DNA of 64,000 nt from Crotophaga sulcirostris (Eukaryota; Chordata; Aves; Cuculiformes; Crotophagidae), in contig VYZB01000333.1 of NCBI GenBank assembly GCA_013397455.1, positions 645,743 through 709,742 of the forward strand, written 5' to 3'. Under the pieces are notes generated by a model. The model had not been told where the DNA came from. It searched no databases and saw only the letters and a program-made list of their open reading frames with translations. The first letter of the stretch is position 1. Every line of letters starts with the position of its first letter. The translations under genes were made by a program, and so were the position numbers. Shown in pieces: positions 23,754 through 36,581 of this stretch.

Positions 23754-26700
23754 GCACCCGTGCAGCACCACCACTTTGCTCAGCACAGCAGAGAGGGATC
23801 TGCAGTTTACGACCGAGTATTCCTTGTGTCAATAATTAACAAAAATATCGATGTGAGAACAGCAGGGGTGGAGATAAAGCTGAGTCTAAGATTATAATGG
23901 CTTAAAGAAGCACATTCTACGAGGATGCCAACAGTCTGTGGGGCTGCTGGTTTTCTAAGGAGAAGGCAGACCCAACTCTGACTGGTACGATGCTGCCTCT
24001 GAAGACAGATTAAATGATGTAGCTTTTTGCAAAAAAACCCTTAGTTCTGTAGGTTTTGAAATCAGACCCATGAAATTTCTACTATACAATCCCCAAGAAT
24101 GTTTAATAAAATGGCCAAGACCTCCAGAGGTTCCTCTCACCCCGCTGTGGCAATGCCAGCAGTGTTTTCCACTGTTTTTTTGCTTTGAAAATGGAGCACG
24201 CTTGTTTTCATGGCCAAATCACCGGTTTGTTTAGGCAACATTTCACACATAATTATCTGTGGGGAATGGGGAACTTTCAGAGGAAAATTCAAATTAGCAA
24301 TTTTAATGCTAGAAAATTCTTGAAGAAGTGCAGCTTGGGTAATTGATAGAGACCTAATCTTTACAAGTTATAGCAGTCTTTGAAGAGTCCCCAGCATATT
24401 TAACTTTTTTCTGTAATTGTATACTTGGGCTCTGAAGATATCTTAAGACTTACTATTTATCTGCCTGGTGAGGCACAACACTTTCTTATTAAAAACATAT
24501 CTATCATGGTTAATGACTTGATTTTTTTCCTTTAATACAGTACAATGACAGGTGTAAAGAGAAGATGAGCATCAGATGCTTAAGCAATATGCTCACTGTT
24601 TCAAGACGCCTTGAACATCAGCATTCCTTCATGGTGCCAGAGGAAAAAAATACACTACACAGATTACACGCTTGTGTTAGATAGAAAATAGTACCATTTG
24701 CAGTTTCAGTTAAAAGCATGTTGAAGTGCATATGGAAAATACCATTAGGAGGAACTCCAGAGTGCCTGAGTAAAATGGGTCATTAGGCTTTCGTTTGTTG
24801 GAGAGTGTCTCCCATCTGACAGTGCAGAATGGTAGCATTTTTAGCAGCTTATGTTCCCAGTTACATTAAACAGACAAACAGATTGACTATTTTGCATTTC
24901 TCATTTGACAACAGCTTGTCTTCATTTGCAGCACACTGGTGGCTGAGCTGAAAGCATGGCGGATGAGTGTATCCAAGGTCCTGGTTTTGAATAACAGCAG
25001 ATGCCAACGTTTAACTTCAAAATCAATCAATTCTTTTTCCTGCGTGCAGATAAAAGGTCTAGTGAAGTGCCTGAAGGGGATTTTCTGCTGTTTGCAGCTG
25101 AAAATATATAAAAAAAAAAATTCATTACGAAACTTTCTGCCAGAGATGCGGACGCTAGTGGCTTTATGAAAGTAGGTATATGTGAAAGTGTTCCTATTTG
25201 AGGGATGCCAAAAAACTACGTGAGGCCTAGTGGAACTTCATCTTTTAGACTTGTATCTGGAAAAGTGCTTGACTGCTGTCAGATCTTGGGTCAGCCAAGA
25301 CCCACTGGACAGGCTCTTCCCTGACTACACTTTTCCACACCACCAACGACAAGGGCAGGAACTCATGGTCTGCAGCCACAGCAGGTTATAAATCAATTGT
25401 TGTTGGGATTCCTGGAATATTTTGCCTGAAATGACTGTGGGCCATACAAACTTCTCCTCTGGGGGGTGGCTGAATGGAGAAGACTATGGTGAAATGTACT
25501 TGGGGTCAAAATTATTGAAAACATCTCACCCTGAAGGCAGCTGAAGTAGACTCGGAACCTCAACTTCTCAGGACAGTTGTGGTTCTGTTTCTTGCAAGTG
25601 TAAAGCAATGTGATGTTGGGAGATGCCAAGAAGCTTAGCATCTGTTTATCTTCTAGCAATGGACAATAAAATACAGAAATAGAGACTGACACGTACTGAG
25701 TATCTATGATCAGACTCCTAATAGGAATGCAATGACAGTCTGTGTTTTCTTATGAAACAACAGGATGAAGTTGATTGCCTCCCCTTTCACACACTACACC
25801 TGGCAATAGGACTCCCTGGTGGAACTGTAGGATGCACTCAGGTGGGAGCAACATCCATCCCTTATCGGCAAGGTTTAGCACTGTCCAGATAGTATGAAAG
25901 ATTCACGAGGTAGTAAAATGGGAGTGGCATACAGCTGATCCTGCTGTCTGGAGCATTTGGCAGGGGATATGTAGGTCTGATTACAATGTAAACTGTAAAT
26001 CCATCTTCTGTTAAGTCAAACTCTCCTCCAATAAGAGAAGAATTATTTTCTCCCCAGTAGCAGAAAAGACAACCAAATCCAGCACCCTGTGCTGGGTGAG
26101 TTCTGTCATTGTCCTGGGAAAGCAAGGAAACAGCTTGTCTTGCTGCTGTTTGCCAACATTTAAAGGAACTTTTGTAGGTCCTCCTCTTCAGGTAATGGCT
26201 GGGGACATGAAGCCTGAGCTGAAGCGGTCCAGTCCAACCAACTAAAAGCAAAATGTGTAAGGTAAACAGTCTTCAGCTTCGGTTAAGCAGCTGCCTGCAT
26301 AGTGCAGAGTTTGGATCCCAGGTCTCCCAAAGTGCTGTGTGTGAGCCCAGGAGCTTGGCTCCAGCTTCTGATTTCAGGGGAGAAATGCTAGACAGGAGAA
26401 TGTGCAGCACTATTTTTTTGGATTTTAACCTGAGGTAAATGATTTTCTGTGGCCTGAGGGTGACAGGCAGAGTCTCCAGGGACTGATAGCACAGGGATGT
26501 GCACAGGGCACCCATGACATCCCCCAGTGCTCCTGCTGAAATTATCTCCTCTGCCCAAAGTTCCAAGGTTTTGGAAGCTGCAAACAACCACAAGTCAAGA
26601 CGCAACCAAAAGGTAGTGGAGGGAAACTTTTACAACTGAAATATTTGTTTTCTTCTTTCACCCATCTTCCCTGGTAATTTCCCTCTTTAGCAACTCTGAT

Positions 26701-27896
26701 TATATACACAGAGCAAATATTGCTCAGGACCCAGAAATAACATCTGCAGCCAGGAATCCCTCATTAAAATAAATGGTAGGTTTTCATCCAGGTTTTTCTA
26801 GCCATAGTGGAGGAGCAATTTCTTGATCTTGTATGTATATAAAGATGCTGATGTAGAGCATTCTAAAATCCTTTGGATAATGTTTATTTTAATGTCAGGT
26901 CAGTTATTTTAGACTCACATTTGAAGGTCTGGCTTGGCAGTGCAGGGAATGCAACAAGAAAGACTAGTTTTGAATCTGAAATAATTTTAGGAGACCACAT
27001 CTAGGAAAAGAAGTGTTGGTACCTTAAAACACACAGGCAAGCCCTTCTGCATAGCAGCTAACATTTGCCATAAAGGCACATCTGGAACCTATAATGAGAT
27101 GAAAAATTGATCCTACATTGTAATTTTCTAAAACAGTTTGATATTTGCAGTTCATTGCATTTACGTATGAACCAAGGCTTGTTGGATTGATCTCACCTAA
27201 TGCTACCTTGCCACATGCTCATGGACTTGTTCTGAGCTATCCATGATGGTCACACAGGCTGCTGCCTGCATCTCAGATGTGTTGGCTCAGGTCACAGCTT
27301 TTCTTGGGTTCCCCAGCCACGTGTGCTCTGAGCAGAGATGACAAGAACACAACCAGCATTGATTTGTTGGGGCTTCCATGTGAGAAGGTGAATGCTATGG
27401 ATACTGCATGTCTCATAAGGGGCAGTGAGGGCTGACAGTTGCTAACCAGCCCAAAAGACCTGGGAATTATTGCAGTGAGGCATTGTCTGATATTTGATTT
27501 CTGAGCTGTCCACTTCTGCACAGCCAGAACAAGGCCCAGCATGAAAAAAAAGGCCTGATATCCTTCTCCTGCAGCAGAGTTTTACTTAACATACTCTATT
27601 ATATACTCCCTGATAACTGAATCTCCCTATCTATTCTGCCAGATTCATTTTCACCAGCCCAGGAAGCCCCCAGCATACAGCCATGGCTGGGTAACGGGCT
27701 GGAGAACCATTCCTGTCGGACTTCTGTGGGCAGAGAGGCACAAACAGGGTTTAGACTTGCTCTCTGGAAAGTAAGATTTTCTCTGCTGCTCTCCACTGGA
27801 ATATGTTTTGTTCCATCTACTTAGAATATATTGTGATTCCTGCAGAATCGCCTCTTGTTGTGACTGCATTTAATCTACTGCCCGTTCATAATTTGA

Positions 27897-27910
27897 TGCT
27901 GATGTCAGCA
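27897..27910. promoter_or_regulatory. Candidate Maf recognition element (C-MARE)
   Basis: TGCTGATGTCAGCA differs from the 14-bp C-type MARE consensus TGCTGACGTCAGCA at one base, and that change is a C-to-T at the central CpG. Large Maf proteins bind such sites as dimers. Its place in the presumed desert next to MAF makes autoregulation possible, but binding is inferred from sequence only. Confidence 0.45.
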
Positions 27911-29356
27911 GTCTATCATTATTAAGTGTATCGAGTGATTAGAAGGAAAGAACAAGAGATTAGAGGAAGTCAAGAGCTCTCTGAGGCACAAAAAAAAAGA
28001 AGGGGAAAACACTTCCAAGGCCACTGGAGTATGAGAGGTCTCAGCATGTGGTCAAAAGACATAAGCAAGTAAAAAACATTTGACAAAGGCCATTGGTTCG
28101 ACTGCTTGTCTGATTGTTTCACAGTAGAAAGAGCATAATATTGATTCCAAAAGAATGCTGGCTGTCCTTTTGCCCAGAGCTATGTATTTTGATAGTCAAA
28201 AATGTATCACTTTTTTTGACATAAGCATTAAGGAATAGCTATGGAAAGTACCCCAACTTAAATGACCATATTTTCTGTCTTCTCACTCTTGTAAAAAAAT
28301 TGTTATTGTTGCTAGGACATGCATTTAGAGCTCTTTGTTGTCTTAATGGAGACTGAAACGCGCGTAGAGTTTGGTGTTTGCTTTTTTTATTCATCAGCTG
28401 AATAAAAAAAACCCAAGCAGACAAAGCATTTGTAGTGCAAGAGTGGAGTGCAAATCCCTCCCTGTAAGCTGAACAAAAAAGCTCATTAAGAGGAGGTGGG
28501 ATTTCCTGGTCACAGCTTTTAACTAAAGGGCAAAGGTCCCCCGTTAAGTACCATATAGTCTAAACAGGGCTGCGGAAAATTAGGGGAGGGGGGGCAAGTC
28601 AAATATTTGTTCTTAATTCTCAAGTTAGTTTATCCACAGTGGCAACCAGGGAAGTGTTGGGAATGATTAAATGGCTGCATTGAGGCTACAAATTGCTTCT
28701 ACTTGCTTTTGTAACTGGACTTGTTGCAGTTGAGTGATGTCGCCCATCAGTGCATTGTGTGCACAGTAAAACAGTCGAGCAGTGACAGATAGACTGAAAC
28801 TCAGAGCTACTCCATCACCGCTGAAGGATCCTGCTCGCTGGGAATTGAGAATGAGCACAAACCATGCACACTGCTCAGAAACAGCTGCTTTCACTCCAGC
28901 CCAGCTCCTCAGCTGGCCAGGGCAAGCAGACAACTAGTAAATATGCTTTATCTCTGATCTCACCAGGGAGGAGAACCAAACAAAACACAAGCAAAATAAA
29001 TAATTCGGCAAAATGCTCTACTGATAGCTCTAGATGTTCAGATTGTAAACTCCCCAGCCAGCAGCACAGAATGTCAAGTGAAAGGATGGCTCGCAAGAAG
29101 TGTCTGAGGTAGCAGTGCTGGACATCAACTGGAAACGTGCACAAACTGCCTTTGACAAAGAGACACTGAGACAGCAACTCAGTCCAACCTTACCATGGCT
29201 GCAGGAGCAGAGCAGAACCTGTGCTACCACGAACAGTTTCTAAACCAGTTTACCAGTGCTGCATCTCACACACAAACGCTCCCACAAAAAACGTGAGAAA
29301 AGATGATCTGGGAGGTAAGGCTGAGGGCAAGAGCAGTAAGAGGCTGAGGAACCGTG

Positions 29357-29474
29357 AGCATCCTTTGGGAAAAAAATAAGGTGTTGACTGAAGTGTTCCT
29401 CTGCTGTTGTTTAGCTCAGTCCTTGGAGCACAGCATCTCCAGCACCAAGTTTCTGTTAAGTGGGCAAGGCTTTA
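29357..29474 (-). repeat. Non-CR1 sequence shared with 18686-18820 (copy B)
   Basis: It lies beyond the 3' end of the minus-strand CR1 at 29475 in the same arrangement as copy A. It begins AGCATCCTTTGGGAAAAAAA and ends GGGCAAGGCTTTATCA. It lacks about 9 bp present in copy A. Upstream of AGCAT the two loci stop matching. Confidence 0.8.
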
Positions 29475-30189
29475 TCATAGAATCCTCATGCAATGGATTG
29501 AGTCAGAAGGGACCTTAAAGCTCATCCAATTCTGCCCCAACCTGCCTTGAGCAGGGACACCTCCCACTGGATCAGGGGGCTCAAAGCCCCATCCAATCTG
29601 GTCTTGAACACCCTCAGGGATGGAGTAGTCATGGCTTCTCTGCGCAACCTGAGCCAGAGCCTTCCCACCCTCACAGGAAAACATTTCTCCTAAGATCTCA
29701 TCTCAGTCTCCCCTCTTGCAGCTCAAAACTACTCCTCCCCATCCTATCCCTGCACTCCCTGATCAAGAGCCCCTCCCCAGCTTTCCTGGAGCCCCTTTCA
29801 GTACTGGAGGCTACTCTAAAGTCTCCCTGCAGTCTTCTCTTCTCCAGGCTGAACAAGCCCAACTCTCTCAGCCTGTCCTCGTACAGGAGGTGTTCCAGTT
29901 CTCGGATCATCTCCGTGACCTCCTCTGGACTCACTCTAACAGCTCCACGTCCTTCCTGTGCTGAGGACTCCAGAACTGAATGCAGGGCTTCAGGTGAGGT
30001 CTCTCTCGAGCAGAGTAGAAGGGCAGAACCCCTTCTCTCACTCCGATGGTCACAATTTTTTGGATGCAGCCCAGGACATGGTTGGCTTTCTGGTCTGCGA
30101 ACACACTTTCCCAGCTCTTGTTGAGCTTCTTATCCACCAGCGCGCCAACTCCTTCTCCTCAGGGCTACTCTCAATCCACTCTCAGCCAG
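29475..30189 (-). mobile_element. CR1 LINE, longest copy in the window
   Basis: About 715 bp of CR1 in reverse complement, from TCATAGAATCCTCATG to CAATCCACTCTCAGCC. It reaches further 5' into the element than the others, including TGCAGCCCAGGACATGGTTGGC. Same group as 18821, but with a different 5' end, which argues for separate insertions. Confidence 0.95.
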
Positions 30190-32551
30190 GATGGCATGGT
30201 TGCTATGCGGATGTTCTCACCCAGCCTTGTAGGATGAGGCAAAAGTGCCTTTTAAGAAGGTCTCTGTACAGATTTTTTTGCTTCAGTGTTTGGCAATCTC
30301 ACTCTGCTTAGTCTATGGAAGGGCAGGTCTCTCCGCCAGCGCTGTACCAAAGGAGAAGGTAAGAGGGAGAAACATCCCCAGCATCTTTTCCCCACTCATC
30401 TATTTCTGCCCACTTCCTCCTGCGGTTTCACACCTTCATGCACTGGCGGACTGTTTGCTAGAGCATTTGGGTTGTTGTTTTGGTTGCTTTGTTAATCGGA
30501 AAAGACGACAGAAAAACGTAGCCAAGTAGATATGAAGGTTTAAAATACTCATTTCTGGGAACAGGTTTATTTTGAGCTGGAAAATAACTGGAAATTTAGT
30601 TTATACAGATTATTCTCACTGACTGTACAATCAGCAAATTTTGTCTATGGGTTCATCATGAAAATGAAATGGCCAAGCCTTAATATACATTATGAGCTCT
30701 AATTGTAGGCATTAATTAACATTAAAGCCAAATTCTTCCAATCACATGCTAAACAGAAATCATGGAGAAGCAGGTGAACAGTGTGGATATCATTTGGCAT
30801 TCTTTCTGAAACACAAATTAGCATTTAGAGTCCAATCCTTTGCAAATACTCATTAATGGGCAATTAATTATGCTTCATAATTTGCACCTACACTTAATTA
30901 TGTGCTGAATATAGTAGCTGCATTAAACATTAGTACAAAATCAAAATAAAATGAAACCACACCAAAGACAACAGTTGTGCCAGACAGGGCTTGAATGTCG
31001 ATCTCTGTACTGATACCCGCACCCTGTTTATTAGGATAATGAAATCTGTTCCGTGGAAGGTTTAGAAGAACCTCGGGATGAAGTTTTGAACTCTCCCCTG
31101 TAATTGTTTCATTTTGAGGATGAATTTTCGTATTTTCGTGCTTCTATTTTTGTACATGTTCTGATTTTAGTCACAAGCAAAGATGGTTGATGACAGGCAG
31201 GTATGTGCACTAACGTCCTTCTGCTTGGAGCGTAACTGCTTTTAATAGGAACAGCCTAGCATCAGGATGTTGAGTATTCAACAAATAAGAACTATCAGGT
31301 CAGAAATTGTCCCATTCTGGAATTAAGGGATTATTTTTACTTTAAAAAGTGAGCAAACCTGGCTCTTTATTTGCTTTATTTTTTTTTTCTTTTTGGCTTC
31401 AGGTGGAAAAAAAGGCAGAAACGTGAATGTCAAAGAGAAACTCAGAAGGTGAAAGAATCCGTGTGAACTGAAACCAGAAAGAGCTCACACAAACTTGCTG
31501 AGAAGCAAAACTGCCTTTTCTTAGCTATCTACCAACTCATTGTCATTTTTAATTATTTATTATTATGTCAGGAGCTTCAGGAAACCCAAATCCTTGCAGT
31601 TGGTTGGGTGCATGGAAGTCAGATTACAATGCAGAAAGGGGGAGAGGAATATCAAGGATGCTAGAGAGAGGTGGCAACAAAGCAGTCAAAGCGAAACAAG
31701 TCTTGTATTATGCTGTTGTAAACAGGAGGAGGCTGAGAGTGGCTGCATGATACAGGGGCATACAGGATGTCTGTTAGAGTTGGAAAACAAACATGGGTCT
31801 CCTGTGTTGATTGGTTTTTGAACTCAGGTATCGAAGAGAAAAGGTGCGGATGTTAGAGTGGTGGACTACATAGAACCAAGTGTTGATGCAATCAGCTCAC
31901 CAAAGAAATAATATGGTTTTGATATGACCTAGAACATGGATTTTGGAGGAGAAAGGCTTTGGTGAAAAGCCTTAATTCCTGGGCAACTAAATGAATTGCA
32001 GTGAAGGTACAACACAAGCATCCTGACAGTGGGAAGGGGTAGAGGAGTACTTACTAGTGGCAATGTGGAGGCTGAGGGTACAGCTTGAACTTAAGCTGAA
32101 GACTTCATTTTTGTATCTTCTTTCTTGAAATAGGAAGTTGCAAATGTCTGACCATTATTTATCATGATCAGTTTATGTGTACTAGAAAAACATCCAATAA
32201 TCCCTGTCTTTGGTTCTGCTGTGGTTTGAACTGCAGAAGCAATGTATTTGTGAGGAGTTGGCAATGCCCACTGGTGTCAAGCAGAAGGCCCAACCCTGGA
32301 GGCTTTGCCCTCAGGAATTAATGACTCTGCATTGGGTGAATTGCCCTAACCACACTAGCAGAATCCATTTCAAGAAACTTTACAGAAGATATTGAGCCTT
32401 CTGAAGTGATAGGTGGATAAGTTGAAGGACTAGAGGAGCCAAATATCTTACCTTGCCGTGTTCTAACATCATCTGAGAATCTGAAGTGCATCAGTTGAGG
32501 GTAGTGCACGAATCTCTCCAAGAGCAAAGGGCAGCAGGGTCTTTCAACTCT
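30190..32551. other. Non-coding DNA with an enhancer-like block
   Basis: Contains the homeodomain-motif-dense stretch at 30600-30960, described separately. The rest (31000-32550) shows no exon or repeat that I recognise. Confidence 0.75.
30600..30960. promoter_or_regulatory. Candidate conserved non-coding element
   Basis: Repeat-free, AT-rich but complex sequence with many homeodomain cores: ATTAATTAAC, CTCATTAATGGGC, CAATTAATTATG, ACTTAATTATG, and a POU-like TTTGCAAAT and ATAATTTGCA. This density of intact motifs without simple-repeat structure is typical of deeply conserved developmental enhancers. Conservation itself cannot be seen from one sequence. Confidence 0.35.
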
Positions 32552-32725
32552 GAAGTGGGAGACAGTGGAGGCCTCATCCCTGGAAACATTCAAGGTCAGT
32601 TTGGATCGGACTCTGAGAAACCTGATCCAGTGGAAGATGTCCCCGCTCCTGCAGGGTGGTTGGATTGGATGAACTGTAAATGTTCCTTCCAACCCAAAGC
32701 ATGCTATGATTCTGTGATTCTATGT
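32552..32725 (+). mobile_element. CR1 LINE, 3' part, diverged
   Basis: Recognised from CATCCCTGGAAACATTCAAG through CCTGATCCAGTGGAAGATG to CTATGATTCTGTGATTCTAT. Many substitutions suggest an older insertion. Confidence 0.88.
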
Positions 32726-33350
32726 GTTACACAGCAGGAGATGCACATTTTGAACACCTTGCAAGGTTGAAAGCTGACATAGCTCAGGGGAAACTGAAAC
32801 GTGTAGTGCCAGTGATTCTTAACAAATATGAATAATGCTGAAAACTAATTCACTGAATAAAGAAATCCAAGAAGATAGGCTAGATAATTTTTGGACATAA
32901 GAGAGAGTTCCTGATGGCTCCCTCAGGTAATAATGAAGGAACTGAGCTGATCAAAGGCTGTGCTGTCTTCTAGAGCCAGAGCTGGTTACATCAACCTGCT
33001 GGAAAAACACAAAGCAGGTAATCAGAGACCCTTGAAGAAAAAAATCGTTTTTACAGCATTTGAATACTGACTTATTTGTTAGAAAAGGCAATGAAGAATT
33101 GGAAGAGGGGAGAGGTTTTGAAAATGTTTTCTATATTTATTAATTATTAATTATTTCACTAAAGCCTGCCCTCTGGACCTATAACTGATGATCGTGCAAA
33201 GTGTATATGTGGGGACGTTTGAGTTTGCATGTTGAGTTTGAATGTTGGTTCTGTGGAAAAGGGCAACAGAGGGCATCCTACAAGCAGGTAGTAATTTTCA
33301 TCCTAACCCATTTTTATAAGCTGTGAGATCACCCTCTTACGGAAATCAAA
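32726..33350. other. Non-coding spacer between two CR1 copies
   Basis: No feature recognised. The CR1 copies on either side point their 3' ends towards it. A TTAATTATTAATTATTT stretch lies near 33138-33155. Confidence 0.75.
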
Positions 33351-33890
33351 TCATAGAATCACAGAATCACAGAATGGGTTGGACTGGAAGCAACCATGAA
33401 GGTCATCTAGTCCAACCCACTTGCAGTAAGCAGGGACAATTTCAACTCGATCAGGATGCTCAGAGCCCCGTCCAACCTGACCTTGAGTGCCTCCAGGAAT
33501 GAGGCATCTACTTGGGCAACCTGGGCCAGTGTTTCACCACTCTCAGTGAAAAAATTTCTTCCTAATATCTAGTCTAAACTTTACCTCTTTTAGTTTTAAA
33601 CCATTACCCTTTGTCCTATTGCTACAGGTCCTGCTAAAAAGTTTTTCCCCATCTTTCTTATAAGTCCCCTTCAAGTACTGAAAGGCTGCAATAAGGTCTC
33701 CTCGGAGTCTTCTCTTCTACAAGCTGAACAACACCAACTCTCTCAGCCTCTCTTCACAGGGCAGGTCTTCCAGGCCTTTGATCATTTTCGTGGCCTCCTC
33801 TGGACCTGCTCCAACAGGTCCATGTCCTTCCTGTGCTGAGGGCTCCAGAGTTGTATGCAGTATTAAAGGTGTGGTCTCACCAGAAGGTGT
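33351..33890 (-). mobile_element. CR1 LINE, 5'-truncated copy
   Basis: Reverse complement, starting with three tail units (TCATAGAATCACAGAATCAC). It contains TTTCTTCCTAATATCTAG and TGTCCTTCCTGTGCTGAGGG and ends near CTCACCAGAAGG. On the minus strand the frame [20 protein letters not shown] with a following RLRELVLFSL is the ORF2 C-terminal remnant. Confidence 0.95.
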
Positions 33891-36581
33891 TTTGTAAAGG
33901 TCTTCCATGGAGAGTGTTTTTCACTGTATATGTATTTCCCTCTCTAAATTGGAATAACAAAGTTAAATTTTTAACTTTTCACTGGTGGCAGGGGGCTACC
34001 ATGGATGGACATTTGTGTCTTGGCCATGTTCACCGATCCCCCTTACGCAGCTGAATGTGTCCATTTGCCGCCTCCACCACCTCTATGAGCCCACCCTCAC
34101 TTACTGGTTCACAGCCTGGATAGGCATAGAAGGGAGAGCCTGACCTGATAGTGGTAATAGAAGCAGTTTCACGCTACTTTTCTGCCTGCTGCATCTGGAA
34201 TGCAGAATGGGTCTGAGCAGCTCCTGAGGGCTACCTGTAGGCTCCTCCACAGGCAAAAGTCTGCGGAGCTAGAGATGCACCTGCCGGCACCTCCTCTTGG
34301 TAATGTTCACCCAAGAAAATCAACTCACACCTCTTTATATAGTGACTTTGCATGGTAGGTTTCTCCTCAGCCCTTGTTGAATAACTTTGACATATAACTT
34401 ATGCCCAGGGACTGCATAGGAGCCAGACTGTGCAATCATACTCCTGTTTTCACAAGAACAATACTTCTTTCAGTACAGAATCATCTCCCCCACCACTCAA
34501 GTTCAGTCGCTTCTGCCCCATTTCACCTTTTAGCAGTTTAGGATTGGAAGTAAAAAAATAACACAGCAACTTAGTGAAACTGCCGTCACATGGACTTTTA
34601 GCGTTCAATTAACCACCATCAAAGATTTCTCAGTATACAAGGAAAGAAATAAATACCTTGAACTTTGATGCCTTGAAGGGACAAGGGGAAAGAAATGGTT
34701 ATTCTAGGTTTCATTCTCATTCTTTCTTAAAAGTCTTCTCCAGTAAGCTCAACTTGTGCAGCTGATGAAGTGATTTTCTATGCTGCAAGTATTAAAGGTA
34801 GTGACTAATTTAACTATCATGATAAATGCCTGCTAGGAGCCTATTTTCTTGAAAGAGAAAAGAAAAAAGAAAACTTTTCCTGAAAATGGATAAAAATGAC
34901 TGTATTTTTCTTTGTATGGAAAATATTTTGAGGAAAATAACCTCAGATAATGTGGAACAACATGGGCTAATGTGCTATTTAGGGAAAGGACAGGAGATTC
35001 AACTTCCCAGGTGCAGACAAGGGAGGAGAATGGCAATAATATGTTCTTGTAAATCTGCCCAGTTGCTGGCACTTGGCTGCAGTAATTAGTGGAGCTGTTG
35101 TAAAAGACAGTGTGATCTTACTGAGGGAACTATATTAAGGTACACCGAGCTGCTTGAAGTATCCCAGGCTGCATGTGGCCCAGATGGGCTGTAAAGATAG
35201 AGATTAACCAGATATCACAGAGCATGTCACCCAGCAATAACTCCTTAATCCAAGGGCTAACAGGAGGAGTCATAAGCCCATTACCTAGACATCCCACCAG
35301 ACGTGTGGGGACTTGGTGTGGTTATATAGCAGAGGACAGCAGGGCTGTCAATGACAGCTCATTGGCTATCACGAAGGCAGGAATCCAGTCCTTTACCTCC
35401 AAAGGTATTACAGAGCATTTCAGCACAGCCCTGCTCAAAGAGTTCCCTCTTAGAGTTGGGAAAGACAACTGCAGAAAATAGAGCAGATGGAAACCCATAC
35501 AGAAGAGTTATCAGTTGGAGGAATTCTTTGAGCCATTCATTGTGCCTTTCCTACATTTATGAAGACACCAAACACTGGGGATAGGCAGGTGGAATACTTC
35601 CAGGGGCAAAAGGAGAGCACATCTTGCTTTCTTGTGCAAGTTTAATCCCAGGCTGTCATCTAAGTAGAAGAAAGGCTCAGGTCTGTCTTCTTTTCCCCTA
35701 GGCAGCAGTGCCACTGGCCCTGGGAATGCTAAATGCACTTACATCAGCCACTCAGAGACCTCAAGCCCTGTCTCTTGTCCAGCCTCTCCCTAACAGCAAT
35801 GCCAGGCAGCTGGGCACGAGGCTTTGCATCACCTCCCCCCGCAGGCTCCCTCTTTCCCCACACCGAAACTATATATAGATCTGTACCGAAAGTATCATAA
35901 ATTGTCACTCTGAAAATGGATGCATATAAAAAGAAAAGTTAACTCTTTAGCTGAGCCGCTGAATCACAAGTTTTTGCCTCAAGCACATTTTTACAACCCC
36001 TGCAAAAATAGAAGCATCAATGGAAACTCTGACGCAGCATTAACTCCCACTATACTGGGAATGGTTTCTAAGTTTAAAATGGTCACCGAGTATTTTCTTC
36101 GTGTTCTGTGCAAAGCCTTGTGTCTGAGGAACCACACGTGACTTTCGCATTGCAGGTAACTCCACTTCTTTTTCCTTGCCAAGTGACTGTTTTAACAATG
36201 CTCCAGTGCCAAGTCCCACACTTGTAACAGCACAGCTACCCACAAACCCTTTTTGTGGTTCCCTTGTCTTGCTCAATTCAAACCCAATGTGACTCTGGCT
36301 AAGAGAGGCATTTTGCAATTGCCTACCACAAACTGATAAGGGTCTGTTGCAGAAGATGACTTGTGTGCTTCCCCAGAGGAGGTCTTCACATTTAGGAAGG
36401 TCAGCCATGTCATTTCTCTAATTTTCTAACCACAGAGATGTATATTTAGAAAAAACAAGGAAACTTCCTTTACCCTAAGCAATATTGCATAATGATGGAG
36501 GAGGAGGATTAGTGCAAAGGTTTTTCTTTGAGCAGAACTGGGAGCTGGAAAGCTTGAAACATGAATGATTACAAATAATTC
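33891..36581. other. Non-coding unique DNA
   Basis: No gene recognised. 33980-34330 is slightly GC-rich with a TATATAG box-like stretch near 34337. 35170-35480 carries a 102-codon frame with no known domain. 35866-35880 has ACTATATATAGAT. Confidence 0.7.

Larger units (their letters stand above)
19259..29356. other. Ten kb of non-coding DNA without CR1
   Basis: The longest CR1-free stretch inside the repeat-bearing part of the window. It holds A17 (20440-20456), a CT-rich run (23275-23310) and a near-perfect C-type Maf recognition element (27897-27910). I found no exon, RNA gene or second repeat family. Many short frames exist, none with a known domain. A G10 run lies at 19340-19349. Confidence 0.75.

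Noticed and set aside
33984..33998. TGGTGGCAGGGGGCTA as a CTCF site
   Set aside because: Only about 9 of 14 core positions match, worse than the two motifs I kept.
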